NCBI GenBank assembly: GCA_032158125.1
Contig: JASKOT010000005.1
Span: forward strand, 310,001-374,000
Direction of reading: 5' to 3'
From: Papiliotrema nemorosa
Lineage: Eukaryota; Basidiomycota; Tremellomycetes; Tremellales; Rhynchogastremaceae
DNA: 64,000 nucleotides
Every line of letters begins with the position of its first letter. The first letter of the stretch is position 1. The position numbers and the translations under genes were made by a program. Below the pieces are notes generated by a model. That model searched no databases. It had not been told where the DNA came from and saw only the letters and a program-made list of their open reading frames with translations. Below are positions 32,013-43,225 of this stretch, one piece after another.

Positions 32013-33907
32013 CTATGCTGTTGTGACCGTGTCCGAGGCGAAGGCGACCTGTCGCGGTACGCGGAACGTCAGACAATACATGTCTTTGTTCGGGGCGACT
32101 CTTCGAACGAGGTGCAAATGGTACCCGTCCATATCTGGAGTGACGGGGTGGCCAAGGTATCCACTCGCTCTCTGTCCATTAGCAACCCCAGTGCGAAGTA
32201 AGACCGACCTCGCAAATGTCCTTCTCTGCGTTTGAATATTCCAATTCTCGAGTAAAGCAATAACAGTGAACAAGGGGGAGTCCGAGTTGATCGAGTTTTT
32301 CCTGGAAACCCGGAACATCTTTCATCGAAGTGTAAAGACCTCGATAAGCACCCAAGAATGTGAGAGCAGAATCGGGGAGGTTCATGATGAAATGTTGAGG
32401 GAGCTGGGGCTCCAACCGTGTTTCCTGCTTTGTGCTCGACGTCGTGCTTGGCCCTGTTGCCGGTATGTGGATGCCCTCTTCACGTTGCTTCTGTAATTGG
32501 TTGCGGAGTTTTCTAGCTGCTTCTTGCTGTTTACGAAGCACACCAGGTGCTGTCCAAGGAGGGAACGGGTGATCCCAAACGAGTCGTACCGAGTCTTTGA
32601 TAAACTGCTTTCCATCCACTTCAGACACTCTCAACGTCTTCTCCACCTGCGCCATCAGCTCGTTCTACTCTACTGGCGATGGTGCTCTGACCTTGTTCTT
32701 GACCTGGTTCTCCCTCATCCACTTTACACTCTCCGGATTGAGATCGTTCCCCAACACAAAACAACCCTTCTTCGCTGCTGGAACGGCAAAAGGTCCCACT
32801 CCTGCCATGACGTCGACAACAACATTTCCAGGTTGTAAAATGTCAATGAGACGATCGTGTTCCCCTTGAAGACGAGAGTTCCAGTATACTTTGGAAAAAT
32901 CAAATGTGAATATACAACCCGATTCGTTCTAAAGTCAGCAATATGATATCCAGGCAATGGGGAGCTCACACAGGTGGTGATGAAATCCTTGTCACCGGCT
33001 AAGACTTCCATGTCGAAATATCGAAATTCGGCATGAATCGTATCGAGTTTGTTGACTATTGTGCGCAGTCCTGCGTTTTTCTGATGATTAGCTATCGAAC
33101 CACACATCCAAAAGAGCGATCTACGTCGAGAAACACTTGACCGATGAGGTATTTATGTGGTAGATACTCATCTCGCAGATTGAGGTGGCCTGACTTGAGC
33201 TGTACACCAAAAGGCCGAAAGGGCTACTCACCAATATGTCCAGTTTGGGTGAACGCACTCGGTGCGAATCCTCCGTCTTCGTCAGGCGGCAAGATGGAGT
33301 TTAAGATTTCCGCTGCCGGTCAGCTATCCATATGTTCTCAGTCGCACGATTAGGTGTGAACTTACACGCAGACCAATTATCATATCCCACTTCAAACGTA
33401 TCCTCCACGAAACCTCTACCTTCCTTCTCCAACATTTCCTTCACATTGTTTGGCAGCTCATCTGAGAGTCAACGATCCACTCGAGGATCCAGAGACATCT
33501 TCCAGCATGCCGCTTGGAATTTAGTGATGCCACTCACCGGGACTCTTCACTTTCAACCTGATCAACTTTGTAGAGCTACCCTCCGGATCATCCATGACGA
33601 CTCTGGTTCGTGGCATGTCCAACATCCAAGGTCTAAGATTCTTGTTCGATCGAATCGTAGCCATCTTACCTACATCCACACGGACGGCAATGATAGGGTG
33701 GTATGAAGTGAATGCGGCCTTGTCGAGTTTATCAGGGACACGGTCGAACTTGGGAGGTCGGATCAGTTCTGACATCCGTGGTGGAGGCGTAGGGGCCGAT
33801 GCCATTTTGATCGAGGTGGAGTAGCTAGGGGCGATAGAAAGAGTGGATGTGAGGGATCTGGTCCGGCGATAGTTGAGTCGGAATGAGATTGATGCTCTGT
33901 TGAGCAT
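32013..33907 (-). CDS. TRM5: tRNA (guanine37-N1)-methyltransferase
   Basis: Eight exons: 33538-33907, 33366-33461, 33232-33312, 33125-33189, 32970-33080, 32692-32928, 32209-32646 and 32013-32171, 518 residues from the ATG at 33907. Trm5 transfers methyl from S-adenosylmethionine to N1 of G37, next to the anticodon, and prevents frameshifting. Family blocks are [18 protein letters not shown], the AdoMet loop [12 protein letters not shown] (about 285), the active-site block [10 protein letters not shown] (near 408) and a C-terminal [20 protein letters not shown] second ATG at 33805 removes 34 Arg/Ser-rich residues that look like a mitochondrial presequence, so two forms could serve mitochondria and cytosol or nucleus. 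The frame is also open to an ATG at 34045, judged to be leader. Confidence 0.93.
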
Positions 33908-34476
33908 AGAGTGGACGATGCAAACGGTGGTTTGAGTAACCGAAATTTCAGACGGGCATTGGTCGAGTGCGAGTTTATCCGGACCCATCTCGAGTTTTTC
34001 CGATGAGTTACAAGCGATTTCAGAGACAATCTTATCACCCTGCATAATCGCATAATCGCATACACAGCTCGAGCACAGGAGAGTCGAGCTTTATAGCAAA
34101 AGCCAGTTAAAGAGATTGTTCTATACTGAGATTACCATAGGCCAAGAGCTTGTGGTCACGGTCACTGAGCGTGGCACAGCGGGTCGTAACTCAACTTGTG
34201 CCTGTTTCTGCTCACGTTGGTCGGGTCTGCTCATGATGTGCAATTTAAAGCGCGAGTTTGGTCAACTCAACGTATGGCGCATTCACCTCTACTTCGTGCG
34301 TGTCTACTCACATTTTGCCACTTCTTGCTCAAAATACTCACGACAACTTCTGTCAAGGCATGGACCGCGCTCGCACCGGGGACGACATTTACAAGGTTCA
34401 TTATAACATCGGGTCGGAAATGTTTAATACAGGTAAAAGTAGCCTATCCCCACAAAGGAGATGCGCTTCTGCGCTT
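33908..34476. other. TRM5 leader and 3' flank of secreted gene
   Basis: About 570 bp. The TRM5 frame stays open to 34045. The remainder is AT-rich with no separate gene visible. Confidence 0.45.
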
Positions 34477-35643
34477 TCAAGCCGAAGTGGCATTTCCGTC
34501 AGTGAGGGGATAAGGGAAGGTCGAGTTGACGATGGAGACGCTGACTGAATCAGGGAGCGTTCCATCTGCGACGTGTCAGCAATGCACTGGCAGATGAGGG
34601 TCAGACTCACTGGTGCTGACGCTCAAACCTTCGTATGCGCAAGTAGAGTTGAACAAGCCGTTGATCGTGGTGTTTGGCGCTTGAACAGCTGGCAATCCAA
34701 CGACAGGGGCGTAGTTGGCGATAGTCTGCAGTTCGATATCCCCAATCACGGGATAAGCAGCTTCGAGCACCTCCAAAGCGCCGAAGAGACACTCGTTGCA
34801 GAGGATGTTGGGGTTGATGCTCGTCAAAAGGTTGAGAGCGGTGGTGTTTTGTCCAGTCGCGATACTGGCGATATAAGGTACCGTGGCGTTGGCTCCAAAG
34901 TAAGCGGTGAGTTGGGTAAGGACCGAAGTGACGCAGAAGTATCCGTCGGTGGAATTGTAGGTTTGTTCGTTGATTGGGATTGGGGGTTCACCGAGGAAAC
35001 CACCGTACGATTCGGACGTGTAAGGGTCGATCCTGAATCTCAGTATCATCACTCTCTCTGTTACCCTCTCATGTTCTGAGTGTGGAAGGGTAGAGATGGA
35101 ACTCACGTCTTGAGACAGAGGACCTCTCGAAGCAAGGGGTAGATGCTGAAAGCGGTAGTGACGGTTGAATTGGGCAATCGACCAGTTGCCAAGTCGCTTG
35201 CACATCCAGCAAGGACAGTCTGAGCGGCTTGCTGGAGCGTATCGTTGGAACATGGTTGGACGTTGTAGCAGAAATCAGTCATAAAGTTGTCCAAAACGGG
35301 CACGATCGACGAGTTGGAAGTGAGCACTGCTGTCAGTCCGACTCCAATTCCCAGTATAGTATAGTCGATGTACAGAGGTGAGATCGAGAGGGTGTAGAAT
35401 GGACGTACGAGGCAAGAGATCGGTAGTTGGGAAACATTGCGCAAACGAGCCATTCGTCAAGACTTGCAAGACGGCACCTTGACATTGTTGAGAGAAACTA
35501 CCATCATCAGCCCAATCCGATCGACTGCAGTGCGGAGTGAAAGATGCGGGGACGTACGGGAGCCCAAAGATCGACGATGGGAGGGAGATTTGGGCCGGAG
35601 CGATCCCCGCGCCGAGGAGGAGAGTCAGAGTTGTAGATCGCAT
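34477..35643 (-). CDS. Secreted Cys-rich glycoprotein of unknown function
   Basis: Five exons: 35558-35643, 35409-35497, 35107-35329, 34611-35032 and 34477-34565, 302 residues. Introns are longer than usual here (45-79 nt), with donors GTACGT, GTACGT, GTGAGT and GTGAGT. A signal peptide (MRSTTLTLLLGAGIAPAQ) is followed by a domain with regularly spaced Cys (CQG, CFP, FCYNVQPC, AGC, LCLKT, FCV, LCNECL, STCAY) and about ten potential N-glycosylation sites (Asn-X-Ser/Thr). The pattern resembles fungal secreted proteins grouped as DUF7729. That match is from memory and tentative. There is no GPI signal. An extracellular or wall protein is inferred. Confidence 0.75.
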
Positions 35644-35747
35644 GATATGGTCAATCCGGATCGTCTTTTGTGCAGTAGTGTATGGGTTAGCCAGAGTATA
35701 GCGACGCTACGAAGATGGTCTCCATGCAAGCTGTGCATGGATGCCAT

Positions 35748-35756
35748 ATATATATG
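35748..35756 (-). promoter_or_regulatory. TATA box (TATATATAT)
   Basis: An (AT)n run about 105 bp upstream of the ATG at 35643, on the same strand. It is a plausible core promoter for the secreted Cys-rich gene. The rest of 35644-36341 shows no gene. Confidence 0.5.
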
Positions 35757-36341
35757 GGCGAATCGGCCATCTGTATTTTTGGCTGGGAGGGTGGAGTACG
35801 ATGGGCCAAGCCAGAGAGGACAAGAGATGGACGTCATTCCCAAGCTTTTTTGTCCCAAACCTTCGTCCTCATCGCTCTGCGTGTGTCCCGTTGGCTCTCA
35901 GGAGTGAGCCTTGGATGTATGCAGAGTCTCTGGGCGTCGTAAGATGTGCTGTGTAGATGTCGACGTATCTACGCCGAGATGATCCAGACTTGTGACTTCG
36001 CAGTCGTTCCAAGCCGGGTAAAGGATGCCGACGTCAAAGTCCCCGGGGAGGTGGTGATAACGTTGTTCTTGACGGCAAGGCTTTCCCGCACCCATGCGAC
36101 TGCGATTACGACCCAGTCAGTTGCGCCAGAAACTCAGGCAACGACATCTGGGATCGTTGAATTGTTGTCATGCGAAATAGTCGATCCGACTAGATACAAA
36201 ACTGAGCTTACTTCGATGCTTTCTAGCACTGTGCACAATACTCGCTTTGCGACTGAAGAGCAATGGGTGACGTCGATCGGTCCATCAAGCTCGGGGTGAT
36301 CAGATACATCAACGCATACAAATCCATCCAATCTACCCTGC

Positions 36342-39300
36342 CTAGTCTTCACCGTCATTACCCCCAGCCTCGATGAGTGCTTGGTAGTCTTCATAACTTC
36401 CAAACGTAGGCATCTCCCTCCTCTTTCTCTTCCTCTCCTTCTTCTCGAGGTTCCTCTTCCTCTTGCCTGTGACAGTATCTTCAGGCTCAGGCGATGGCGT
36501 GGGCGTAGTACCCAGGACGATGTTGGGCATCTCGGATTCCGATAAAAGATCCTCATCTTCGTCGGCCATATCTGGGAAGTCGGAGTCGGAGTCGGAATCG
36601 GGATCCGCGCGTGCACGTTGTTTCCCTTTGCCTTTCTTTGCGGGAGCAGGCTCAGACGAGTCCTCGTCGTCAATGTCGACATGTTCATCTTCATCGAGAG
36701 AGATGTCTTCGGAATCGTCATCCGAGTCACCTTCCTCTTCGTCTTCATCCTCCTCTTTGTCAACCTCATCTTCACTGCCGTCCGGTTCGTCCTCATCCAT
36801 ACTGGCATTCTCGAGATCACTGTCCATCTCGTCGCTTGAGATACCCATATCATCCCCAGCATCAGGCATAGTCGCTTGCATTGCCTGCGCATGAGCATCA
36901 CTTTCGCCTCAACCCGATTGTTCACTAACCTTCCAAATTTCGGCCTCTTCGGCGTCACTGTCGTCGTCGCTTGCTGGCTCATCCGCTTCCCCCTCTACCT
37001 CTTGATCACTACCGGCATCACTTGCTTCAATATCATCCTCGTCCTCTTCGTCTGAAGACACTCCGCCCTTCTTCTTCTTCTTGGAAGCAGCGGCTTTCTG
37101 CGCAAGTTTGCCCGAGAAGAACTTGTGGAAGAACATCTGACGGATGAGCGAATGCACACCCCGCGTGGAGTGTGTTGAGCTCACCTGATCAACTGGGACA
37201 TCCTCAATCTTCTTCCTCCAAAACTTCTCGCTATTGACAAACCCATCTTCTCCTGTCCTAGCGCCCTTGTTTGAAACCAGCATTCCAGATCGATCATATA
37301 CTGCAGCAGGCTGCATGATACTGGCACCCTTTGGTTGCAGATTTTTCTTTGGGTTTCGGTAAACGAATCTGTCGAGGAAAGAGACCAGACTGTTGAGAGA
37401 TATATCGGCCGATCCGGTCAAGGGCTGTGAAAGCAGTAATTGTTCCGCTTGAAGGGACACAGAAGGGTGGAAATGGTCCAGGAAGGGGGTCTACCATCAG
37501 TCAAGCTTTCTTCGCATCGCCGTGGTCAAAAGTGCCAACTTACAAGCTCCCAAAGACACGACGTATCGGCATTGGCATACTTAGGATCGCGCTTTCGGCC
37601 GTCGTACAGTTTTGATGTACTGATCTTCGAGCTAGACGCTTCCGTAGATCGGTCTTTAGTATCGGCATCCACAAAGTGTTCTTCGCCATCGTCTTCCGGC
37701 TCGATGAGCATACGCTTCAGGCCTGGGGTTGATGAAAAGAGCTATTTGTCAGACACGCTATCATCGGAACTCACCTCTCCTAGGAGATACAGTGCACCAC
37801 AGATGAAAGGAGGTTGATGCAGACCGAGCATCTGGAGGAGACGCTTGACAAATGCCATGACTCTTGGCAGGCTGTCGTCCGCCTTGAGCGATTTAAACAC
37901 CAGGTTCAAGTACATGGCTTGTTTCGAACTAGTGTGCAATCGAGGATCGATCAAGCTGTCATATAGCGTCCTGTAGTATCTATCGGCAATAGCTGGTCGT
38001 GACTTGGCGACTTGGGCGATAAGTTGCAGGGATTGTATGGAAGTATTGAAAGTTCCGGCATGAGTGATCTTGAACAAAGTGTCCATGTGCTTATCGAATC
38101 TAGTTGTTAGGTAGGGATCACAAGGCAGGTTGGACAACTCACAAGGCATCGTCAATTTTTGCAAAGGGCAGAGCTCGATTGATACCCGTCAAAACGGCAG
38201 CGACCAATCTCGTCTTGTCATTGTCCACCACTTCCTCCTCGATGGCAGTCTTTCGACCGTTCTTGGGTTTGGCACCTTTCCTCCTGCCTTGCCATTTGCC
38301 AACCTTTCCAGAGACCTTTTCGACCTTTTTGGCTAGATCTTCCTCTTCCTCTTCATCGCCTTCGCCCAAGATCTCCCGGAAGACCTCAAAGTACAGTTCT
38401 ACCAATCGACCGGCTGTCTCTTGCTCTTGCATTGTCAGGGTGAGCTGGTTGAGGGTGATGAGACCGTAATATCGAGCATGACTTGTGCCGTCCGCTTTTG
38501 AGGGACCAGCTTTTTTGGTCTTCTCCTCGTCAAAGCGGACGTGGGTAGTGGATGCAGAGGCACCGGCGGCGGTAGGTGGTTTGAGCACGAGAGCCGAGAC
38601 TTCTCGAGCCACGACGGCTTTCATCGCAGGGTGGACCTGTAGGAGTGTCAGGATGTGATGGGAAGTCTTTGAGGCGATCGATTTGTCGTTGTCACCCTAG
38701 GATCAGCAAGTGCCCCGCCTGCATCCGTGTCTGGTTACGCACAAGCTTGTTGACACCGAGTCTTAGCAAGTTTTGTTCCTGCTCTGCGTTGCCCTGAAGT
38801 AACCGGAATGTGATGTGCAAGGCTTGGATTTTGATGAAGGGTAGGATGTCGTGGGACAGCACCTAATCATCAGCTGATATTTCGACTGCTTAGTTGAGCT
38901 TGACCCACCTCCAATACCTGCAAGAGGTTGAAGAACCATTTCTTCAAATAATCCTCGAAAGCCCAGACGAGCAAATGCCGATCGGTCACATCGGGATGAC
39001 CCAATAACGGTTGGTCCGCGAAATACCTCAACTTTCCACTTTCTTTCCCTCCTCCAGTGACCCACCAATCCGCCAGAGCTTTCATCGCTGCCACCCTCTG
39101 ATCCTTGTTTCCTCCTCCGCCAAACGTCCCGTCTTCTTTCCATCCCGTCATATTTCGTAACCTTGATAGCTCTTTCACGGCGTGAATGGGAGATTCCCGG
39201 ACGAGCAGGACCAAAGCGGAGAGCTTATCTTGATGTGTACCGGAAGACAAGATTTGGCTGATGAACGCAGCGTCGGATGATGAGGATGAGCGGGTGAGCG

Positions 39301-40136
39301 GTGGAAGGCTCTCGAGAAGTGAATTTGCCTTGTTGCGTAGGCCAGCTAATCTGAACGGGGCAATGGGCTCGAGGGGTGAAGAGAGAGGGGCCAAAGAGGG
39401 AGCCAGGGTCCACCAAGATGGATTTCCAGGTACAATCTGCATGTAAGCGCCAGAAAGGATCCCCGTTGAATCTAGCTCACCTTTCCACTCGTAGGTTGAG
39501 GATCGGAGGATGCGAGGGTTTTCGCTGTGGTCGCAGTTGCCACAGGCTTCGAAGGCACAGGCGCCGACCTCTCCTCCTCGCTTTCTTCGCTTGCGTCCTC
39601 TTCCTCATCATCTTCGTTTTCGTCGTCCTCTTCGTTCGCCTCTTCATGATTGTCAGACGACCCTTCGTCATCTTCTTCATCCTCGTCCTCTTCGTCATCG
39701 TCCTCGGCGTCACTGTCAGCTTCACTGACAACTTCCTCTTCTTCCTCATCGTCGTCTTCAGCTGCTGGAGTCTCGATCCCACCAAAGTTGAGACCCTTCA
39801 TGAACTCGCCCAGCGCTTTCTTGAGAGATTTCTGTTCATATGAGCTGAGATACAATCATCTAAGGCAACGCGCACCTCGTCACTCGCAGACTCCTTTCCT
39901 TTGGCTTGCGGTGTGAAGTCGATATCCTCTCCGTCATCTTCTACACCTTGTATCAACTCCAAATCCTCGTCATCTCCCCCTAGATCTTTGACGGCCTGTC
40001 GTAACGCATCACTGATCTTGCTAGGACCAGCAGCACCCGAGCTGCCTTGATCGACGGAAGCCTTGGATTCTTGGCCTTTTGATCCGGTCTTGGCCCCCGT
40101 GAGGAGCTTTGTAGACTTGCTTCCTCGTTTGGCCAT
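36342..40136 (-). CDS. MAK21: Ribosome biogenesis factor Mak21/Noc1 (CBF family)
   Basis: Ten exons: 39876-40136, 39481-39831, 38909-39436, 38743-38862, 38143-38696, 37775-38099, 37544-37741, 37185-37490, 36930-37136 and 36342-36884, 1130 residues. Noc1/Mak21 pairs with Noc2 on early pre-60S particles in the nucleolus. An N-terminal acidic run (Asp/Glu, about 100-160) precedes the HEAT-like core with [38 protein letters not shown] and [21 protein letters not shown], the characteristic CCAAT-binding-factor block. Next come [15 protein letters not shown] and [12 protein letters not shown], then a very acidic C-terminus with a basic end. The intron 37742-37774 is only 33 nt. Large acidic repeats create long false frames on the opposite strand. 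MAK21 shares a 204-bp promoter with V-ATPase subunit f. Confidence 0.94.
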
Positions 40137-40340
40137 GTTGGGCTTGTGGTATTGGATGCTAGGTAAATAAATCTGAAACTTGACATTGCCGGCACACGCT
40201 GAAAATCTGGGATAAACAGCGGTCGGGAAATATCCAGAAAATAAATGGGAATGGGGGGCTGACGGAGATCGCCGCCGCCCATAGTGATGCGTCCTACTGA
40301 GCTGAATGCCATCTGTATGATCACCGTCGATCAACCGTAG

Positions 40341-40691
40341 ATGCCTCTCAACATAAAGCCAATCGTATCGGCACCCTTAGGTGAGCTCCCTGATGAATTC
40401 TTGTGAGTGATACTTACCAATTAGCGGGGTGCTGTACCATCTTCTCGATCTTCGGAGCTGTCATTTTACTAGGTAGGTTCTTCGGCCCGTGATGCACCGG
40501 TAAGCGGGAAGCTGATCGATTCTACAGCTTTCGGCTCGTTCTACTCTCGAGGTGTAGAGGCTCTGACGGGAAGTACGAAAGATGCGAAAGATCCTGGAAA
40601 GGTTGCCAAAGTATGCTATGCCGCCGCTGTGATTTACGCCGGGTTTGTGGTCTTCTGCGGGTTACAGGTTGGTCTATCATTTAGGCAATGA
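40341..40691 (+). CDS. V-ATPase V0 subunit f (RNase K homolog)
   Basis: Three exons, 40341-40380, 40425-40472 and 40528-40691, encode 83 residues, too small for simple ORF calling. Two membrane helices flank a short lumenal loop: CCTIFSIFGAVILLAFGSFY and VCYAAAVIYAGFVVFCGLQ. The GCCT...FGAVIL start, the loop ending in DPGKVAKVCYAAA and the end FCGLQVGLSFR match yeast YPR170W-B and vertebrate RNASEK, now known as subunit f of the proton pump membrane sector. Removing a further possible intron after CAG at 40667 would replace the C-terminus. The unspliced end was preferred because it keeps the QVxLxxR pattern. It likely acts in vacuolar and Golgi membranes. Confidence 0.85.
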
Positions 40692-41145
40692 TCTGGGTCG
40701 ACGAGCTGATGGATAGATGATGGTGCATAATAGGTATCCACGCGGAGTTCAGTTGTAATATACGCAAGGCTTAGATGAGGGCTGGTAGAAGTGGATTATG
40801 CGGTGCGGTGGAACGCCGTCCTCGCGATGTATGACTATGTTTCCATGCTTGCATCCAGAAGTGAGGCTCTTACTGCCGGGAGGATGAACACTACCCAGTC
40901 CTCCCGCAATGCACAACGAGTTGATAGATTGGCTAGATTGTCGCTGTGTCGGAGACAAAGGGTGACGAGATCACGTGTGCGCATTGTCAACTGCAACACC
41001 TCGACCTCCCTTCACCTTTCCTCATACACATTTCCGACAACACACTCACATTTTCGTCTACTCGATTGCCCTTGCTATCTGCCGTTTTTGATCTTACGCA
41101 AAAAGATACCCGAGCTTCTCATTCCATCCTCGCGTGTACACCACC
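40692..41145. other. Promoter region of LIN1
   Basis: About 450 bp. TCACGTGT, a near match to the octamer found in three other promoters, lies at 40971-40978, 168 bp upstream of the LIN1 ATG. No gene is seen. Confidence 0.4.
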
Positions 41146-42462
41146 ATGCCCGCCAAAAGACACACCGCGGGCCCTTCAGCAACCGCCTCTTCTTCGTCCG
41201 GTCAGAAACGGACTCGCTTCGCGTCTCCTCCACCAGGTCGAGCGGGAGGATCCGCCGAGCCAGAGGATGACTTGCTAGAGGAGGATCTACCTGAAAATGC
41301 ACAAAAGGCGAAAGCTCGGTCTAGACGACAATTGCAAGACCAAGATGGTTACGGCTCAGATTCGTCAAACGACGAAGAAGGAGTGGTACCTTCACGTCGA
41401 CCCGGCGCCAAAGGGGAGGAAGAAGATGACGATGTTGATATGTTCGCCGATGAGGAGCCGAAAGAGTCTACGAAAGATAAAGGCAAGGGCAAAGAAAAGG
41501 AATTTATGAACCTCGAGGATGTTGAAGGGCAAGAATTGGGGGATGACGGATACGATAGTGACGCCGAGAAGGCGAGAAGGAAAGAGGGTCTGGATGGAGA
41601 TATGGGAATCGAGATTACGCCTTTCAACATGAAGAACGAAATGGAGGAAGGGAGATTTACGGCCGACGGGGAGACATATGTGACGAATGATAAAGATCCG
41701 AATGAGAAGCACGATGTTTGGTTGACGGATCTGGACGCGGAAGAGATTGAGAAAGCTAGAAAGGCTCACGAGCAGAGGGAAAAGCAGGAGAGAGAAAGGG
41801 AGATCGAAGAGGATAATGTGGTAGCAAACAAGGATAAGCAGGATGAGTTGATGAGAATTGCGGTCGACTTGATGGAACGGGGAGAGACGGTATTGGAGGC
41901 TTTACAGAGGTTGGGTAAAGAGGTCGAAGATAAAAGGAAAAGGGAGGAAGGAGGGAAGAAGAAGAGTTGGGCGGAGAAACAGAAAGAGCGTAAAGCTCAA
42001 GCAGCCGCTGAAGCTCAGCAATCGTGAGTCTGCTCGTAGCATATCAGCGTGAGCTGATCGTGCAGTACCGACTCGTACCACACTTCCAACCCATTTACCA
42101 ACCTTTCCAACATCGTTGCCGCCTTGACAAATATCGGTCAACTCGATGTCTACTCTTTGTCGAGAGAGTCATTACAGAGAATGTTACCGGCGCCAAGATC
42201 CTCAAACGGTTCATCGGTGCAGGCGCCAGACCAGGACGACAGGCAATTCCAATATCGCTTCTCCATGGCATACGTCAAGAGTCTCCCGGAAGCTCAACGT
42301 CCCGTCGAGAGGGAAATCTTTGGTCCCTTCCCCATCTCACAGTTGAAACAGTGGAGAGGTACTGGATTCTTTGGCGGACCCGATTGCGGAAATGTGGAGC
42401 TGCGTAGAGCGGACGGAGAAGGGACCTGGGGTTCATGGGCGGACATTGTTGGCTCGGCTTAA
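41146..42462 (+). CDS. LIN1: GYF-domain spliceosomal protein Lin1/CD2BP2
   Basis: Exons 41146-42023 and 42066-42462 (42-nt intron) encode 424 residues. The ATG at 41146 follows a GTG-started open stretch. The N-terminal half is acidic and Lys-rich with the family block DGYDSDAEKARRKEGLDGDMGIEITPFNMKNEMEEGRF (about 130-170), followed by DVWLTDLD and a charged coiled coil. The C-terminus is a GYF domain: FQYRF, then IFGPFPISQLKQW and TGFF, where the usual Tyr of GYF is Phe. Homologs (yeast Lin1, human CD2BP2) bind the U5 snRNP protein Prp6 and Pro-rich ligands in the nucleus. Confidence 0.92.
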
Positions 42463-42519
42463 CGTGGTATCCCGCTGTTGCGCCATGCATGACATAATGA
42501 TCATATCCCTCTGAATGTT

Positions 42520-43012
42520 CTACTGATCCTTCTTTGTTTCCGGATTGTCGGGTATAGTCTGAATATCTGATTGATCGGTAACGGGCATATTGTCTGGTCG
42601 AGTCTGCAGTTTTGTAATCTCCATCACGAACCTGACTGTCAGCGAGTGTCTGTGGACGGCCATCTTCCGCTCAGACTTGCCATAACATTGATGCCCATAA
42701 TAGTGTAGTAACCAGGAGTAGAAGGAGAACATGCTTGTTCCATGATGTTAAGAAAGCCAAGGCGAACAGCGTCAAGATGAGTAGGAAGAAGGACACATTC
42801 ATGGCTAATACATGAGCTGGGCTCCCCGGGTGGATTCTTTCATACCCAAGACAGCAGCTGCATTCGCACCTGGCTGTAGATGATCAGCGCTGTAGTAATC
42901 GTTAGAGACCCACCTCAAACACTGACTTGACGAGCTGACCTAGGAAACCTTGATCCTCCGTCTTCGGCTCTGATCTTTCTGGCGACGGGGAGGGCGAGTC
43001 TGTCGTGACCAT
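42520..43012 (-). CDS. PKR1: V-ATPase assembly factor Pkr1
   Basis: Four exons, 42914-43012, 42846-42873, 42681-42804 and 42520-42631, encode 120 residues. Pkr1 is an ER membrane protein needed to assemble the V0 sector of the vacuolar ATPase. The signature LVKSVFEPGANAAAVLAMNVSF leads into a membrane helix (LLILTLFALAFL), a short HVLLLLLV-TTLLW helix and WFVMEITKLQ, as in yeast Pkr1 (WFINEL). The last intron, 42632-42680, has a GC donor (GCAAGT). Only that choice yields the conserved W-F-V-M-E junction. The tail is acidic and polar. It is convergent with LIN1 (57 bp) and divergent from UTP10 (213 bp). Confidence 0.88.
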
Positions 43013-43225
43013 CTTGCGCGATGAGGCTCAGAGTACCCTTCAAAATACGCTGAAGGTGGTCAACGATGTGGTTGACGAAGTGGGATATTTCGGATCCGAA
43101 GAAAAGTCAATCTTCGTCAAAAGTTCAGAAAGACTTCCTACCTACATACCCTACACCACTTTCATCTCCCCATTCTTAACATCGGCTCTGGATCGTTGCG
43201 AGAAAGCTAGGTCGGCGAGATCAAG

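Noticed and set aside
36463..36894. Plus-strand Ser-rich frame opposite MAK21
   Set aside because: It is the mirror of Asp/Glu-coding repeats (TCN complements of GAN codons). The sense-strand exon has conserved protein features. The same applies to 39650-39916, 8274-8657 and 28302-28556.
40668..40778. Fourth exon of V-ATPase subunit f
   Set aside because: GTTGGT..AATAG would splice in frame but destroys the QVxLxxR ending seen in homologs.
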